A stretch of DNA of 64,000 bases, from assembly GCF_004346225.1 (NCBI RefSeq), contig NZ_SMAJ01000004.1, positions 124,001-188,000 of the forward strand, read 5' to 3'. Numbering within the stretch: position 1 is the first letter of the stretch; each line of letters opens with the position of its first letter. The stretch is from Paralcaligenes ureilyticus (GTDB taxonomy: Bacteria; Pseudomonadota; Gammaproteobacteria; Burkholderiales; Burkholderiaceae_B). This document shows, in pieces, positions 34,700 through 43,846 of this stretch. Under the pieces are notes generated by a model. That model was not told where the DNA came from, searched no databases, and saw only the letters and a program-made list of their open reading frames with translations. A program made the translations under genes and the position numbers.

Positions 34700-35464
34700 T
34701 CACAGCCCTTTGACAATGGCGCTTATGCCGCCCAGCAGCAAAATGGCCCAGACCAGCTTCTTTGCGGTGACCGACGATATTTTTTCGTGCAGGCGGCTAC
34801 CCAGAAAGAAGCCGGCCAGGGCGCTGGGGAACAGGATGGCCGCAATAACGTAAATGTGCGGATCAAGCAGCAGCCCTGTCACCAGAAACATGCAAAGGCG
34901 GATGAGGGCGGTGGTGCCTATCAACGTCCCCAATGTCGACCGCAATATCTTCTTGTCGTCGATGCGCCCGTTCAGGTAAATGGTGTAGAGCGGCCCGCCG
35001 GTTCCAAACAGGGTGGTAAACATGCCACCGATAAACCCCAGTGGCGCGGCCAGCCTTGGGCTGATCTTGTAGGCCTTCTTGTTGATGAAGTTGCTCCACA
35101 CAAACATCAACAGGATAAATGCGCCCAACAAGAAAAACAGCGGTTTTTTGGGGGCATGGACCAGCAGGGAAATCCCGACAACCGCTCCGACCAGCAGGTA
35201 GGGCAACAGCCGTTTCAATTCGGTTTTGTTGATGTTGCGCCATTCGCGTGAATTGAGCACCGTGCAGACGACCAGGTCGAACAACAACATCACCGATACG
35301 GCGGTATGCAGGGGTAAGACCAGTATCAGGAACGGTATGGCGGTGATGGACGAGCCAAAGCCGGTTAGCCCAAACACCGAGTAGGCGATCAATAGCGTGA
35401 ATGACGCAAAGGCTATGTGAGCGAGCGGGATGATGGAACTTAAGTTAATCAGAAATTCATGCAT
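34700..35464 (-). CDS. TSUP (TauE/SafE) family exporter, probable sulfite exporter
   Basis: A 254-residue membrane protein with about eight hydrophobic helices and two TSUP repeats; GLTGFGSSITAIPFLILVLP and GGMFTTLFGTGGPLYTIYL are the repeat signatures. It is the last gene of the leftward operon containing SuyAB-like sulfo-lyase subunits. Sulfite released from sulfolactate must be exported or oxidised, so export of sulfite is the likely role. Confidence 0.82.
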   Translation of the reverse strand: MHEFLINLSSIIPLAHIAFASFTLLIAYSVFGLTGFGSSITAIPFLILVLPLHTAVSVMLLFDLVVCTVLNSREWRNINKTELKRLLPYLLVGAVVGISLLVHAPKKPLFFLLGAFILLMFVWSNFINKKAYKISPRLAAPLGFIGGMFTTLFGTGGPLYTIYLNGRIDDKKILRSTLGTLIGTTALIRLCMFLVTGLLLDPHIYVIAAILFPSALAGFFLGSRLHEKISSVTAKKLVWAILLLGGISAIVKGL

Positions 35465-35515
35465 CGCCGGGTGGCCTTTAGTGTCTTCGGCAAGGTTTTA
35501 ATTATTGGCTCGAAA

Positions 35516-36523
35516 TCAAGGGTGGCCGGCGAGTGCGGCAATTTGCTGGTGCAAGGCATCGGGTATGGTTATGCCTTCTCGCTCGGCTTTCTCAAGCAGG
35601 GCATGGCGCCGGTCGCCCGGCAGCCGCACGCCTTCGTCTTGCAGCATGAGTTCTATCAGTTTTTCGGTGCGTGAAAAATACATGTCGGCGCCAGCCATGG
35701 CACCCGGGTCGATAGCCAGAAACAGTTGCCCGAGGCGCGGCTGATTGCCCGCCTCCACAAAGAACGAATCGGCCTCAAAACCAAAGGCGGCGCCTGTTAG
35801 CGCACAGGCCAATAGTTCGACCACCAGTGCCAGCATGGCGCCTTTTACGCCACCCGTGGGTAGCATGCTGCCTGCCAGCGCGGCCTTGGCATCAGTGGTG
35901 GGCTTGCCGTCTTTATCAACCGCCCAGCCCAGCGGTATGGGTTTACCTTCTTTGGCCGCTACCATGATTTTGCCGCGGGCCGCTTCACTAAGCGCCAGGT
36001 CGATCAGCAGGGCCTGCGCATCGTGCCGTGGGAATATGGCCGCGATAGGGTTCGTGCCGAACAGGGGAGTTTTGCCGCCCCAGGCGGGCATGGCGGCGGG
36101 CGAGTTGCCGAAGGCCATGCCGACCAGACCGGCTTTTCCGATGGGGCCCAGGTGGCCCGCCGCCGCGCCAAAGTGATTGCTGTTGGTGACGCCGACGCAG
36201 GCTATCCCGAATTCCCGTGCGCGTTCAATGGCCTGTTCCACCGCCATGGCGCAGGCTTCATAGGCCATGCCGCATTGCGCGTCGATCAGGCAGGCGCCGC
36301 CTTTGGATTGCACAACGCGAGGGCTGGCTTGGCCATTGCTGCGGCCGTTGCGCAGGAATGCAGCGTATTGCGGCACACGCGAAACGCCGTGCGAGGCAAG
36401 CCCTTGGGCGTCGGCGGCCGTCAGGGCCCGTGCCGCCGCCAGCGCGGCGCTGCGGCTGGCTCCGGCGGAGGTGAGGGCGTCGGCGGCGAGAGTCGTTAGT
36501 GTGTCAATTGAAAGCACAGGCAT
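35516..36523 (-). CDS. Ldh/MDH2-family oxidoreductase, ComC-like (R)-sulfolactate dehydrogenase
   Basis: A 335-residue member of the malate/L-lactate/sulfolactate dehydrogenase family (YlbC/ComC). Segments SHGVSRVPQYAAFLRNG, GVTNSNHFGAAAGHLG (with the conserved His), GTNPIAAIFP and LALSEAARGKI are typical. ATG 36523 was preferred over TTG 36532. In sulfolactate degraders ComC interconverts sulfopyruvate and (R)-sulfolactate. Context with an SlcC-like gene and SuyAB supports this, although lactate or malate cannot be excluded. Confidence 0.8.
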   Translation of the reverse strand: MPVLSIDTLTTLAADALTSAGASRSAALAAARALTAADAQGLASHGVSRVPQYAAFLRNGRSNGQASPRVVQSKGGACLIDAQCGMAYEACAMAVEQAIERAREFGIACVGVTNSNHFGAAAGHLGPIGKAGLVGMAFGNSPAAMPAWGGKTPLFGTNPIAAIFPRHDAQALLIDLALSEAARGKIMVAAKEGKPIPLGWAVDKDGKPTTDAKAALAGSMLPTGGVKGAMLALVVELLACALTGAAFGFEADSFFVEAGNQPRLGQLFLAIDPGAMAGADMYFSRTEKLIELMLQDEGVRLPGDRRHALLEKAEREGITIPDALHQQIAALAGHP

Positions 36524-36550
36524 GAAATGCAATCCCTAAAAAATATGGCT

Positions 36551-37474
36551 TTATTTAAGCTGGGCGGCCACACGTTCGGCTATCAGCGCACTGACGCGCA
36601 CGTTCGATTCGGTGGTGACCCCGGCAATATGAGGGGTAAGTATAAGATTCGGAGCATCGGACAATGCGCTGCCGGCCGCAAGCGGCTCGTGCGCAAAAAC
36701 ATCGATTGCAGCGCCGCCCAACTGACCTAGTCGCAATGCATTGCCTAGCGCCGTTTCATCGACAATGCCGCCGCGCGCCGTATTGATAAGAATGGCGCTG
36801 GTTCGCATCTTGGCCAACGCATTCTGGTCGATAAGATGGCGGGTCTGCTCGGTTAACGGAACATGCAGCGATACGATATCGGCTTGCGCCAATAAGTCGT
36901 CCAGCTTGGCCGGTGTGGCCTTGGTGTTCTTCCACACGGGCGCGTCGGCGGCGATTAACGGGTCGTAGGCGATAACCTTGATGTCCAGGCTTTGCGCCAG
37001 GCGGGCGGTCAACTGGCCGATTCCGCCGAATCCGATCAACCCCAGAGTCTTGCCGGCAATCTCGCACCCGTCGGACAGAGCGGCGCGGGGCCAGTTGCCC
37101 GCGGCCGTATCGGCGCTGCGGGTATAAGCCCGGCGCAGCAAGGCCATGGCCGTGCCAATCACATATTCGGCCACGGCCCTTGCGTTGGCGCCGGTGGCGG
37201 GAATAACCGCTACCTGACGAGCTTCGCAGGCGGGCACGTCGATATTGTCCAGCCCTACGCCCAGGCGGCCCACTACGCGCAAGCGCGTAGCGGCTTCAAG
37301 TAACGCCCGGTCAACCTGCGTTCGATTGCGCACGATCAGGCCATCGGCATCGGCCAGCGCCGCCAACAGTTCCGGGCGGCGGTCGACCAGGGTGGGGTCG
37401 TAGAGTGTGTCGAATTGCGCCGCAAGCGTTGCAACGGAAGCGTTATCCATAAATTCGCAAATCACCAGCTTCAT
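36551..37474 (-). CDS. SerA-like D-2-hydroxyacid dehydrogenase, SlcC-like (S)-sulfolactate dehydrogenase
   Basis: A 307-residue NAD-dependent dehydrogenase: GRLGVGLDNIDVPACEAR, Rossmann GLIGFGGIGQLTAR, the Arg of LINTARGGIVDE and the catalytic His in LTPHIAGVT (about residue 285), with the Glu in DVFAHEPL. AAGGGC precedes ATG 37474. It lacks the ACT domain of true SerA. In known sulfolactate operons the SerA-like enzyme SlcC oxidises (S)-sulfolactate to sulfopyruvate, and ComC then makes the R isomer for SuyAB. Function assigned by context. Confidence 0.8.
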   Translation of the reverse strand: MKLVICEFMDNASVATLAAQFDTLYDPTLVDRRPELLAALADADGLIVRNRTQVDRALLEAATRLRVVGRLGVGLDNIDVPACEARQVAVIPATGANARAVAEYVIGTAMALLRRAYTRSADTAAGNWPRAALSDGCEIAGKTLGLIGFGGIGQLTARLAQSLDIKVIAYDPLIAADAPVWKNTKATPAKLDDLLAQADIVSLHVPLTEQTRHLIDQNALAKMRTSAILINTARGGIVDETALGNALRLGQLGGAAIDVFAHEPLAAGSALSDAPNLILTPHIAGVTTESNVRVSALIAERVAAQLK

Positions 37475-37495
37475 TGCAAGCCCTTTTGTGTGTGG

Positions 37496-37637
37496 TGGCA
37501 CCCACAAGGGGTGCCGCTACGAAGCTGTATCCGTACACGATGTAGCGCCACCCCTTGTGGGTGGCACAAAACCTTGACCATCAAGACGGTAGCTACATTA
37601 TCCGTTTTACGATGGTAGCCACAAGGGCTGCCGCTAC
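37496..37637. repeat. Cluster of REP-like elements inside the sulfolactate operon
   Basis: Inverted copy 37496-37520 (stem GGCACCC), forward copy 37542-37566 (stem GCCACCC) and an inverted, slightly shortened copy 37616-37637 (GGCAGCC type) lie between the permease and the SlcC-like gene. As hairpins in the mRNA they could split or stabilise the operon transcript. Confidence 0.82.
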
Positions 37638-37639
37638 AA

Positions 37640-38545
37640 CTATTCCTGCATCCCCCATTTACGTATGGTGCGCTGCTCGATAATGCGGAAAATAAAGTTT
37701 TCGACGAACAGACCGATGAGAATTACCGTTAGCAAACCGGCAAATACGCTGGGGATCTCCAGCTGGTTTTTGTTCTCGTAGATGAACCAGCCCAATCCGC
37801 CGCTGCCCGAGCTTACGCCAAATACCAGTTCGGCCGCAATCAAGGTGCGCCAGGCGAAGGCCCAGCCGATTTTCAGGCCGGCCAAAATGGCGGGAAACGC
37901 GGCTGGGATCAGTATGCCGAATACATAGCGAAGGCCGGTCAGGCCGTAGTTTCTGCCGACCATCCGCAGCGTCGTGCTGACCGACTGGAATCCCGAGTGT
38001 GTATTGAGCGCAACGGCCCACAACACGGAATGGATCAATACAAATACCAGGCTGCCGGAGCCCAGGCCGAACCACAGCAGCGCCAGAGGCAGCAATGCGA
38101 TAGCCGGCAGCGGGTTGAACATGGAAGTGACGGTTTCCAGGAAATCCCGCCCGATGCGCGAGGTAATGGCAAATATCGTTAAAAGGGCCGCCAGCGCCAG
38201 GCCTGCGGAATAGCCCATCAGCAATATCCTGATGGAGAACCACGATTTACCTAGCAGACCCCCGCTGACAATACCCGTGACAAGCGCCTTTACCGTTGCC
38301 GTAAAGGTTGGGAACAAGAGTTCGTTATGCAAAAGAGTGGCGTAAATTTGCCAGGCCAGTGCCAGAACCACCAAAATAAACATCTTTCGGGCGACGTTGT
38401 TGTCGTAGAGCTTTTCCCACCGGGTCAAGGGCTTTTCGATAACGCCGAAATCCTCGCTTGCCGATCGAGTGCGAAAAATCTCGTCGCGTTCGACATTGCT
38501 TCTTGCCGGTTTCTGGGGGGCTTGGTTACTTTCGGGGTTAGACAT
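37640..38545 (-). CDS. ABC transporter permease, SsuC/TauC-like
   Basis: A 301-residue inner-membrane permease with about six helices and the cytoplasmic EAA-type loop (NYGLTGLRYVFGILIPAAFP and IGWAFAWRTLIAAE). GAGGAGGAGG lies six bases before ATG 38545. The gene overlaps the ATPase gene by eight bases. It imports the operon substrate, proposed to be sulfolactate. Confidence 0.9.
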   Translation of the reverse strand: MSNPESNQAPQKPARSNVERDEIFRTRSASEDFGVIEKPLTRWEKLYDNNVARKMFILVVLALAWQIYATLLHNELLFPTFTATVKALVTGIVSGGLLGKSWFSIRILLMGYSAGLALAALLTIFAITSRIGRDFLETVTSMFNPLPAIALLPLALLWFGLGSGSLVFVLIHSVLWAVALNTHSGFQSVSTTLRMVGRNYGLTGLRYVFGILIPAAFPAILAGLKIGWAFAWRTLIAAELVFGVSSGSGGLGWFIYENKNQLEIPSVFAGLLTVILIGLFVENFIFRIIEQRTIRKWGMQE

Positions 38546-39329
38546 GAACAACCTCCTCCTCTTCTTCTACATTTTCCTCGAACAGCATGGTGTTGATGCG
38601 CTCCGACAGGCTCTTGCCGCTGGCATCGCGCGTATCTTCGCCTGTGCTGTTGAGCTCGGCAGTCACCTGGCCCGGATGGGGCGAAAGCAGCAAAATCCGG
38701 TTGCCGACTTTCACGGCTTCTTCGATGGAGTGGGTGACGAACAGCACGGTGAACCGTGTGTCGTCCCACAGCAGCAGCAGTTCATCCTGCATTTTTTTGC
38801 GGGTCAGTGCGTCCAGAGCCGCATAGGGCTCATCCATAAGCAGGATGTCGGGTTCCATGGCCATGCCGCGCGCAATGGCAACCCGCTGCTTCATGCCGCC
38901 CGACAACTGGTGCGGATAGTGGTTGGCAAATGCGGCGAGCTTCACCTTTTCGATGTACTGCATGGCCTTTTCTTCGGCCGCCCGGCCTTTTAGCTTGCCG
39001 CTGGCAATCAGCGGAAACATCACGTTTTGTTTAACGGTTTTCCAGGGCGGCAACTGGTCGAATTCCTGGAACACCATCATGCGATCGGGCCCCGGCATGG
39101 TAACGATCTTGTCCTTCAGCCGGATCTCGCCCTCGGTGGGCGTGAGGTATCCGCCAACGGCTTTCAATAAGGTGGACTTGCCACAGCCTGACGGCCCCAG
39201 CAATACGAACCGGTCTGATTGGTATACCTTGAAATCCACCCGATAGGTGGCGGTAATTAAATACTCTTTGGTCTTGTACTGCAGGGTCACCCCATTTACT
39301 TCCAGCAAGGGCTTTGAAGTCGTACTCAT
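38538..39329 (-). CDS. ABC transporter ATP-binding protein, SsuB/TauB-like
   Basis: A 263-residue ATPase: Walker A GPSGCGKST, Q-loop VFQEFDQLPPW, signature LSGGMKQRVAIARG, Walker B ILLMDEPYAALD and the switch His in FVTHSIEEAV. ATG 39329 has GGAGG at good spacing; ATG 39344 does not. An acidic C-terminal tail (EENVEEEEEVV) is unusual but short. Confidence 0.93.
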   Translation of the reverse strand: MSTTSKPLLEVNGVTLQYKTKEYLITATYRVDFKVYQSDRFVLLGPSGCGKSTLLKAVGGYLTPTEGEIRLKDKIVTMPGPDRMMVFQEFDQLPPWKTVKQNVMFPLIASGKLKGRAAEEKAMQYIEKVKLAAFANHYPHQLSGGMKQRVAIARGMAMEPDILLMDEPYAALDALTRKKMQDELLLLWDDTRFTVLFVTHSIEEAVKVGNRILLLSPHPGQVTAELNSTGEDTRDASGKSLSERINTMLFEENVEEEEEVVHV

Positions 39330-39428
39330 TCTTGTATCCTCCATAACGAACTGCGTCGTTTACGGACCTGGTCGTCGTGCCGCTACGAGCGGCAACGCGC
39401 CAGTGTCATTCGTGAATATCGTCCGGGT

Positions 39429-40433
39429 TCAACTGCCCGGCTGGCTGTATGCATTGGAAAAGAACATGTCTTTCCAGGTTGCCGGCTGATGTTTTAGCCG
39501 GCCGATCTTGTGTAGGTACGTAGCAAGCTTCAAGACATTTTGCGGCGTCGTCGTGAACTTGATATTTGGGTCGTTCAACATTGCAAGGATATCATCGACT
39601 GATGTTTTGTCTTTGGAGACTTTAAGGTAAATCTCGGCGGCGCCTTTCTTGTCGGTGTTGATGTAGTTGATGGCTTCGGCCAGCGCCTTGGTGAAGGCTT
39701 CGTAGGTCTTGGGGTTGGCATCCCTGAATTTGGTCGTGGTAAATACCAAGTTGAAGGTGTGAGGGCCGCCCAGCACGTCATACGAATTCAGGACCGTATG
39801 TATGGTCGGATTTTTCAGTTCCTGATATTGGAAGGGCGGCGCGGTGAAATGGCTATTGATTTCGCTCATGCCCGAGAGCAATTGCGCCTGGGCGTCCGGG
39901 TGCGACATGGATACGGTCAGCCGGTCCAGTTTGCTTTGCTGGCCGGGCCCGAAGACTTGTTCGGCGGCCATTTGCAAGTAGATGGCCTGATTGGAAACCT
40001 TGACCGCAGGCAGTGCGATCTTGTCTTTGTCGGTGAAATCTTTAATCGTTTTGATATTGGGATTGCGGGTGTTCAGGTAAAGCGGCATCGAGTTCATGGC
40101 GCCTACGCCCTTGACGGCAATCGAGCCCTGGGTTTTGTCCCATAGCGTAAGCAGTACGCCAACGCCTCCCGAGCCGAAGTGCAGGTCTCCCGAAATCAGC
40201 GCATCCGTCATGACGTTGCCGCCGGCAAATTTGGCCCAGCCTACCTTCAGGTCTTTAATACCCAAGGCGCTGGCCTGTTTCTCGATGAGCTTTTGCTGCT
40301 CCATCACCATCAAGGGCAAATAGCTGATGCCGTATTGCTGTGCGACTTTGATTTCGCTGACTTCTGCCCGGGCCACTCCGGACACAATGACTGACGCAGC
40401 CAAAAGGGCCATCACCCAATTGCGCTTTTTCAT
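39429..40433 (-). CDS. ABC transporter substrate-binding protein, NMT1/SsuA-like
   Basis: A 334-residue periplasmic protein with a signal peptide (residues about 1-23, VARAE). It is a close paralogue of the orphan at 12784-13797. Operon position between SuyB and the ATPase suggests sulfolactate or a related sulfonate as ligand. The last residues (ATWKDMFFSNAYSQPGS) match those of the paralogue, so both are full length. Confidence 0.9.
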   Translation of the reverse strand: MKKRNWVMALLAASVIVSGVARAEVSEIKVAQQYGISYLPLMVMEQQKLIEKQASALGIKDLKVGWAKFAGGNVMTDALISGDLHFGSGGVGVLLTLWDKTQGSIAVKGVGAMNSMPLYLNTRNPNIKTIKDFTDKDKIALPAVKVSNQAIYLQMAAEQVFGPGQQSKLDRLTVSMSHPDAQAQLLSGMSEINSHFTAPPFQYQELKNPTIHTVLNSYDVLGGPHTFNLVFTTTKFRDANPKTYEAFTKALAEAINYINTDKKGAAEIYLKVSKDKTSVDDILAMLNDPNIKFTTTPQNVLKLATYLHKIGRLKHQPATWKDMFFSNAYSQPGS

Positions 40434-40546
40434 AGTGTTACCCCATAATGAATCTGACTATCGAGCCAATCTGGATGTGTGCATTGCGGGTCGGCTCGAA
40501 GATAGACGTTCGGGCCGACCCGACCCCTGTGTCGGGCGCACACTGA

Positions 40547-40569
40547 AGGGCTCGCTTATAGCGAGCCCT
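40547..40569. terminator. Hairpin between suyB and the binding-protein gene
   Basis: AGGGCTCGC-TTATA-GCGAGCCCT is a perfect 9-bp stem located just after the suyB stop in transcription direction. No U-run follows, so it is more likely an mRNA-stabilising or partial-termination hairpin that lets suyAB be made in excess over the transporter. Confidence 0.55.
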
Positions 40570-40574
40570 GTCGT

Positions 40575-41744
40575 TTAAGCGCTTTCGTACAGGCGCGTCA
40601 TCACAAATTCACGATGGCCCAGCGCTTCGGCGTTGGTCAGGCGGCCGTTGGCGGTTGCCAGCATGACGTCGAGCAATTGGTCGCCGGCTTCGTCCAGGTT
40701 CATTTCGCGCTGCAACAGCGGCGAGCAGTCGAAGTCGATGTGTTCGCTCATGGTGCGGACCGTGCGCGGGTTGGCGCTAAGCTTGATGACCGGCAGAATC
40801 GGGTTGCCGATGATGTTGCCCTGGCCGGTGGGGAAGAAGTGCACGACATAGCCCGCGGCCGCGCACAAGGTCACCATTTCGGCTGCTGCCGAAGAGGAGT
40901 CCATGAACCAGAGCCCGGGGTGCGTGGGGGTCTCGGCTTTGTCGAGTACGCCATCAACCGAGCATTTCTTGCCGATTTTCTGGATGTTGCCCATGGCTTT
41001 TTCTTCGATCGTTGTCAGCCCGCCTTCGATATTGCCTTTGGTGGGTTGCGAATCGGACAAGTCCGATGTCTTGTGGCGATCGATGACTTCTTGATAGCGG
41101 TCGAACATGAACATGAATTTGGCGCGCACTTCGTCGTTCGCGCAGCGGGCGGCCACAAATTTTTCGCCGCCGGTTATTTCGGTTGTTTCGCCAAATACCA
41201 TGGTCGCGCCGAGGGGGTGCAATTTGTCAAACGCATTGCCCACCGTGGGGTTGGAGCCGCAGCCCGACGTGGTGTCGCTTTCGCCGCACTTGGTGGACAC
41301 CCACAGTTCCTTGATATTGCAGACTTCGCGTTGTTTTTCCGAGGCCCATTGCACGTATTCGCGAGCAACTTTGGAGGCCTTCATAATCGTTTCGTGATCG
41401 CCGTGGCGCTCGATGCCAAAGCCGGTAACGGGTTTGCCGGTGGCCTTGATGCCGTCCACGACTTTTTTGGTCCAGCCGTCTTCAATGCCTATCACCACCA
41501 CCGCGGCGACGTTGGGGTTGGAACCTGCGCCGATCAGCGTGCGGAAATGCAGTTCCAGGTCGGCGCCGAATTGCAGCCGGCCATAGGGGTGGGAGATGAC
41601 CATCGCGCCCTTGATGTTGTGGGCAACGGCCTCGCAGGCGGCATTGGACAAATCATCGAGCGGCAGGATGATGACGTGGTTACGCACGCCGACGCGGCCG
41701 TTTTCACGGCGATAGCCTAGGAAAGTAGTGTCTTTAGTAATCAT
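40575..41744 (-). CDS. suyB: (2R)-sulfolactate sulfo-lyase subunit beta, SuyB-like (UxaA family)
   Basis: A 389-residue protein of the UxaA/GarD C-terminal family: [67 protein letters not shown] and [13 protein letters not shown]. The Cys residues could hold iron. The alternatives are altronate or galactarate dehydratase. The separate SAF-domain subunit, the SlcC/ComC-like pair and a TSUP exporter in the same operon favour SuyB, which splits (R)-sulfolactate into pyruvate and sulfite. Confidence 0.8.
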   Translation of the reverse strand: MITKDTTFLGYRRENGRVGVRNHVIILPLDDLSNAACEAVAHNIKGAMVISHPYGRLQFGADLELHFRTLIGAGSNPNVAAVVVIGIEDGWTKKVVDGIKATGKPVTGFGIERHGDHETIMKASKVAREYVQWASEKQREVCNIKELWVSTKCGESDTTSGCGSNPTVGNAFDKLHPLGATMVFGETTEITGGEKFVAARCANDEVRAKFMFMFDRYQEVIDRHKTSDLSDSQPTKGNIEGGLTTIEEKAMGNIQKIGKKCSVDGVLDKAETPTHPGLWFMDSSSAAAEMVTLCAAAGYVVHFFPTGQGNIIGNPILPVIKLSANPRTVRTMSEHIDFDCSPLLQREMNLDEAGDQLLDVMLATANGRLTNAEALGHREFVMTRLYESA

Positions 41745-41850
41745 GATTGGGTCTATAGAAGTTAGAGACGTTCAGGGGGCTGAACAAACAGAAAGCAACG
41801 AATGGGCTGTGCGCATCGACGGTGTGGCCACCGGTGCTGCTGCGATTCGT

Positions 41851-42132
41851 TTACCAGCGTTTGGTCTTGATGTTTTGAGTGTGGGCGTGCTGGCCTTTCT
41901 TGATCGGTGCAACGACCTTGCCGATATCAACGCCGTACTTGATGACGGTGTCGCCCACTGCCATGTCTTTCATGGCGATTTTGTGGCCGATGGGGATGTC
42001 TTGCTCCGCCTTGATTTTGATCATGCGGTCATCGTCCATGATCCACGCTGTTAATTCCGTACCCGCTGTAACGCCTTCCACGACCGCGACCGCGACCATG
42101 TCGTTGGCATCGTGTAACACAAGATGAATCAT
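41851..42132 (-). CDS. suyA: (2R)-sulfolactate sulfo-lyase subunit alpha, SuyA-like (SAF domain)
   Basis: A 93-residue SAF-domain protein (IPIGHKIAMKDMAVGD in the middle; KKGQHAHTQNIKTKRW at the C-terminus, with the metal-site His residues). Known SuyA is of this size and is a separate subunit, whereas altronate dehydratases are usually one chain. GGAG precedes ATG 42132. It is the first gene of the eight-gene leftward operon. The 106-base gap to suyB is longer than the other spacers. Confidence 0.8.
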   Translation of the reverse strand: MIHLVLHDANDMVAVAVVEGVTAGTELTAWIMDDDRMIKIKAEQDIPIGHKIAMKDMAVGDTVIKYGVDIGKVVAPIKKGQHAHTQNIKTKRW

Positions 42133-42265
42133 TCGAAGCTCCTTAAATTCTGTTGGTAGATATTCGACAATCGACTAGAACCGGGTTCATCTTAAAGGCG
42201 AAATTCATCAAAGTCAACCATATGACCTATATCTATTTTGTAGTGACGGAATGTGGCCATAGGCT

Positions 42266-42414
42266 GTAGCGACAGGCCTTGTGCCTGTCATCTACGCAAG
42301 ACACAATCTTGCCTATCAACGTTTTGCCACCCACAAGAGGTGGCGCTACATAACGTTCCGGCTGGTATTTGTAGCGGCACCCCTTGTGTGTAGCGGCACC
42401 CCTTGTGGGTGCCA
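42266..42414. repeat. Composite REP-like cluster A
   Basis: Forward copy 42266-42290 (stem GACAGGC), inverted copy 42325-42349 (stem GCCACCC, loop changed), a truncated forward copy 42371-42388 and a full forward copy 42390-42414 (GGCACCC). The order, spacing and linkers match the cluster at 61629-61781. The region 42133-42492 between suyA and kbl holds no gene. Confidence 0.85.
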
Positions 42415-42492
42415 CCTCGGCTTTATCACCCCCCACCCGCCTCCCGCCGCAGTAACATACAACCTCGCACCCGTCCCACCCCAAGGTTTCCC

Positions 42493-43692
42493 ATGCCCAA
42501 CCCTTTTATAGATCACATAAACGCGCAAATTCAACAATTGCGCGACGATGGCTTCTACAAGGCCGAGCGCGTTATCGCCAGCGCGCAGTCCGCGCAGATA
42601 GCGTTGGCCGATGGCGCACAGGTGCTGAATTTCTGCGCCAATAACTACCTGGGCTTGGCCAACGATGCGCGTTTGATCCAGGCATCCAAAAAAGGCCTGG
42701 ATGAAGCGGGATTCGGGCTGGCGTCGGTGCGATTTATCTGCGGCACGCAAACCGGCCATAAACAATTGGAACAGGCGCTGGCCGGTTTCCTCAAAATGGG
42801 CGATTCGATTCTGTATTCCAGTTGCTTCGATGCCAATGGCGGCCTGTTCGAGGTCTTGCTGGATGAGGGCGACGCCATTATTAGCGATGCCCTGAATCAC
42901 GCCAGCATTATCGATGGGGTGCGCTTGTGCAAGGCGCAGCGCTACCGCTATGCCAACAACGATATGGCCGACCTTGAAGCGCAACTGCAGGCGGCGGATC
43001 GGGCGGGCATGCGCTTCAAGCTGATCGCGACCGATGGCGTGTTCTCCATGGATGGCATCGTTGCAAATTTGAAGTCGATTTGCGATTTGGCGGATAAGTA
43101 TGGGGCGATCGTTATGGTAGATGATTCGCACGCCGTGGGTTTTATGGGCCAACATGGTCGAGGCACCCCCGAATATTGCGGGGTGGAAGGGCGTGTTCAC
43201 ATATTGACAGGCACTCTGGGAAAGGCCCTGGGCGGAGCATCGGGCGGCTATGTGGCGGCGCATGAGTCGGTGGTGGAGCTGTTGCGGCAGCGTTCCCGGC
43301 CCTACCTGTTTTCCAATACCTTGGCACCCGGCATTGTGGCGGCTTCGTTGCAAGTGCTGGCGCTTTTGCAAAGCGCCGAGGGCGACGCCTTGCGCGAGCG
43401 GGTGCACGCCAACGGCCGGCGGTTTCGCAGTGCGATGGCCGCTCTGGGCTTTGAATTGGTGCCGGGCGAGCATCCAATCATTCCGGTTATGCTGGGCGAT
43501 GCGCAGCGGGCCAGCCAACTGGCCGATGCGCTTTTGCACGAAGGAATTTATGTTATCGGCTTTTCGTATCCCGTCGTGCCCAAGGGCCGCGCGCGCATAC
43601 GCACGCAAATGAGCGCTGCGCACACGCCCGACCAGATCGACCGTGCCGTTGCCGCCTTCGAGACCGCCGGCCGGCGGCTGGGTGTGATTTGA
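42493..43692 (+). CDS. kbl: 2-amino-3-ketobutyrate CoA ligase
   Basis: A 399-residue PLP enzyme of the alpha-oxoamine synthase family: [31 protein letters not shown], the PLP Asp/His in [13 protein letters not shown] and the PLP Lys in [16 protein letters not shown] (about residue 245). Length and motifs match Kbl. It converts 2-amino-3-ketobutyrate and CoA into glycine and acetyl-CoA, following Tdh. The gene is followed by tdh, 155 bases on. Confidence 0.95.
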   Translation: MPNPFIDHINAQIQQLRDDGFYKAERVIASAQSAQIALADGAQVLNFCANNYLGLANDARLIQASKKGLDEAGFGLASVRFICGTQTGHKQLEQALAGFLKMGDSILYSSCFDANGGLFEVLLDEGDAIISDALNHASIIDGVRLCKAQRYRYANNDMADLEAQLQAADRAGMRFKLIATDGVFSMDGIVANLKSICDLADKYGAIVMVDDSHAVGFMGQHGRGTPEYCGVEGRVHILTGTLGKALGGASGGYVAAHESVVELLRQRSRPYLFSNTLAPGIVAASLQVLALLQSAEGDALRERVHANGRRFRSAMAALGFELVPGEHPIIPVMLGDAQRASQLADALLHEGIYVIGFSYPVVPKGRARIRTQMSAAHTPDQIDRAVAAFETAGRRLGVI

Positions 43693-43705
43693 TTTGTTTT
43701 GTTAT

Positions 43706-43802
43706 GTAGCGGCACCCCTTGTGGGTGCCATCGCAGTAAACGGTCGTTGTTTTATAGGCACCTCTTGATCGTTAATCTGGCACCCACAAGGGGTGCCACT
43801 AC
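43706..43802. repeat. Pair of REP-like elements between kbl and tdh
   Basis: Forward copy 43706-43730 (GGCACCC) and inverted copy 43778-43802 (GGCACCC), followed by a partial copy to about 43819. They fall between two genes of one pathway and could fold into a long hairpin with each other. Confidence 0.85.
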
Positions 43803-43846
43803 AACAAGGGGTGCCACCCTTTGAATGCATTTTCCTGGAGCGCACA

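Noticed and set aside
40614-41720. Long open frame on the plus strand opposite suyB
   Set aside because: It mirrors the codons of suyB, has no ribosome site and shows a His/Val/Ala-rich composition typical of antisense frames in GC-rich genes.
42346-43623. 425-codon frame opposite kbl
   Set aside because: Antisense shadow of kbl, with its 3' part running through REP elements.
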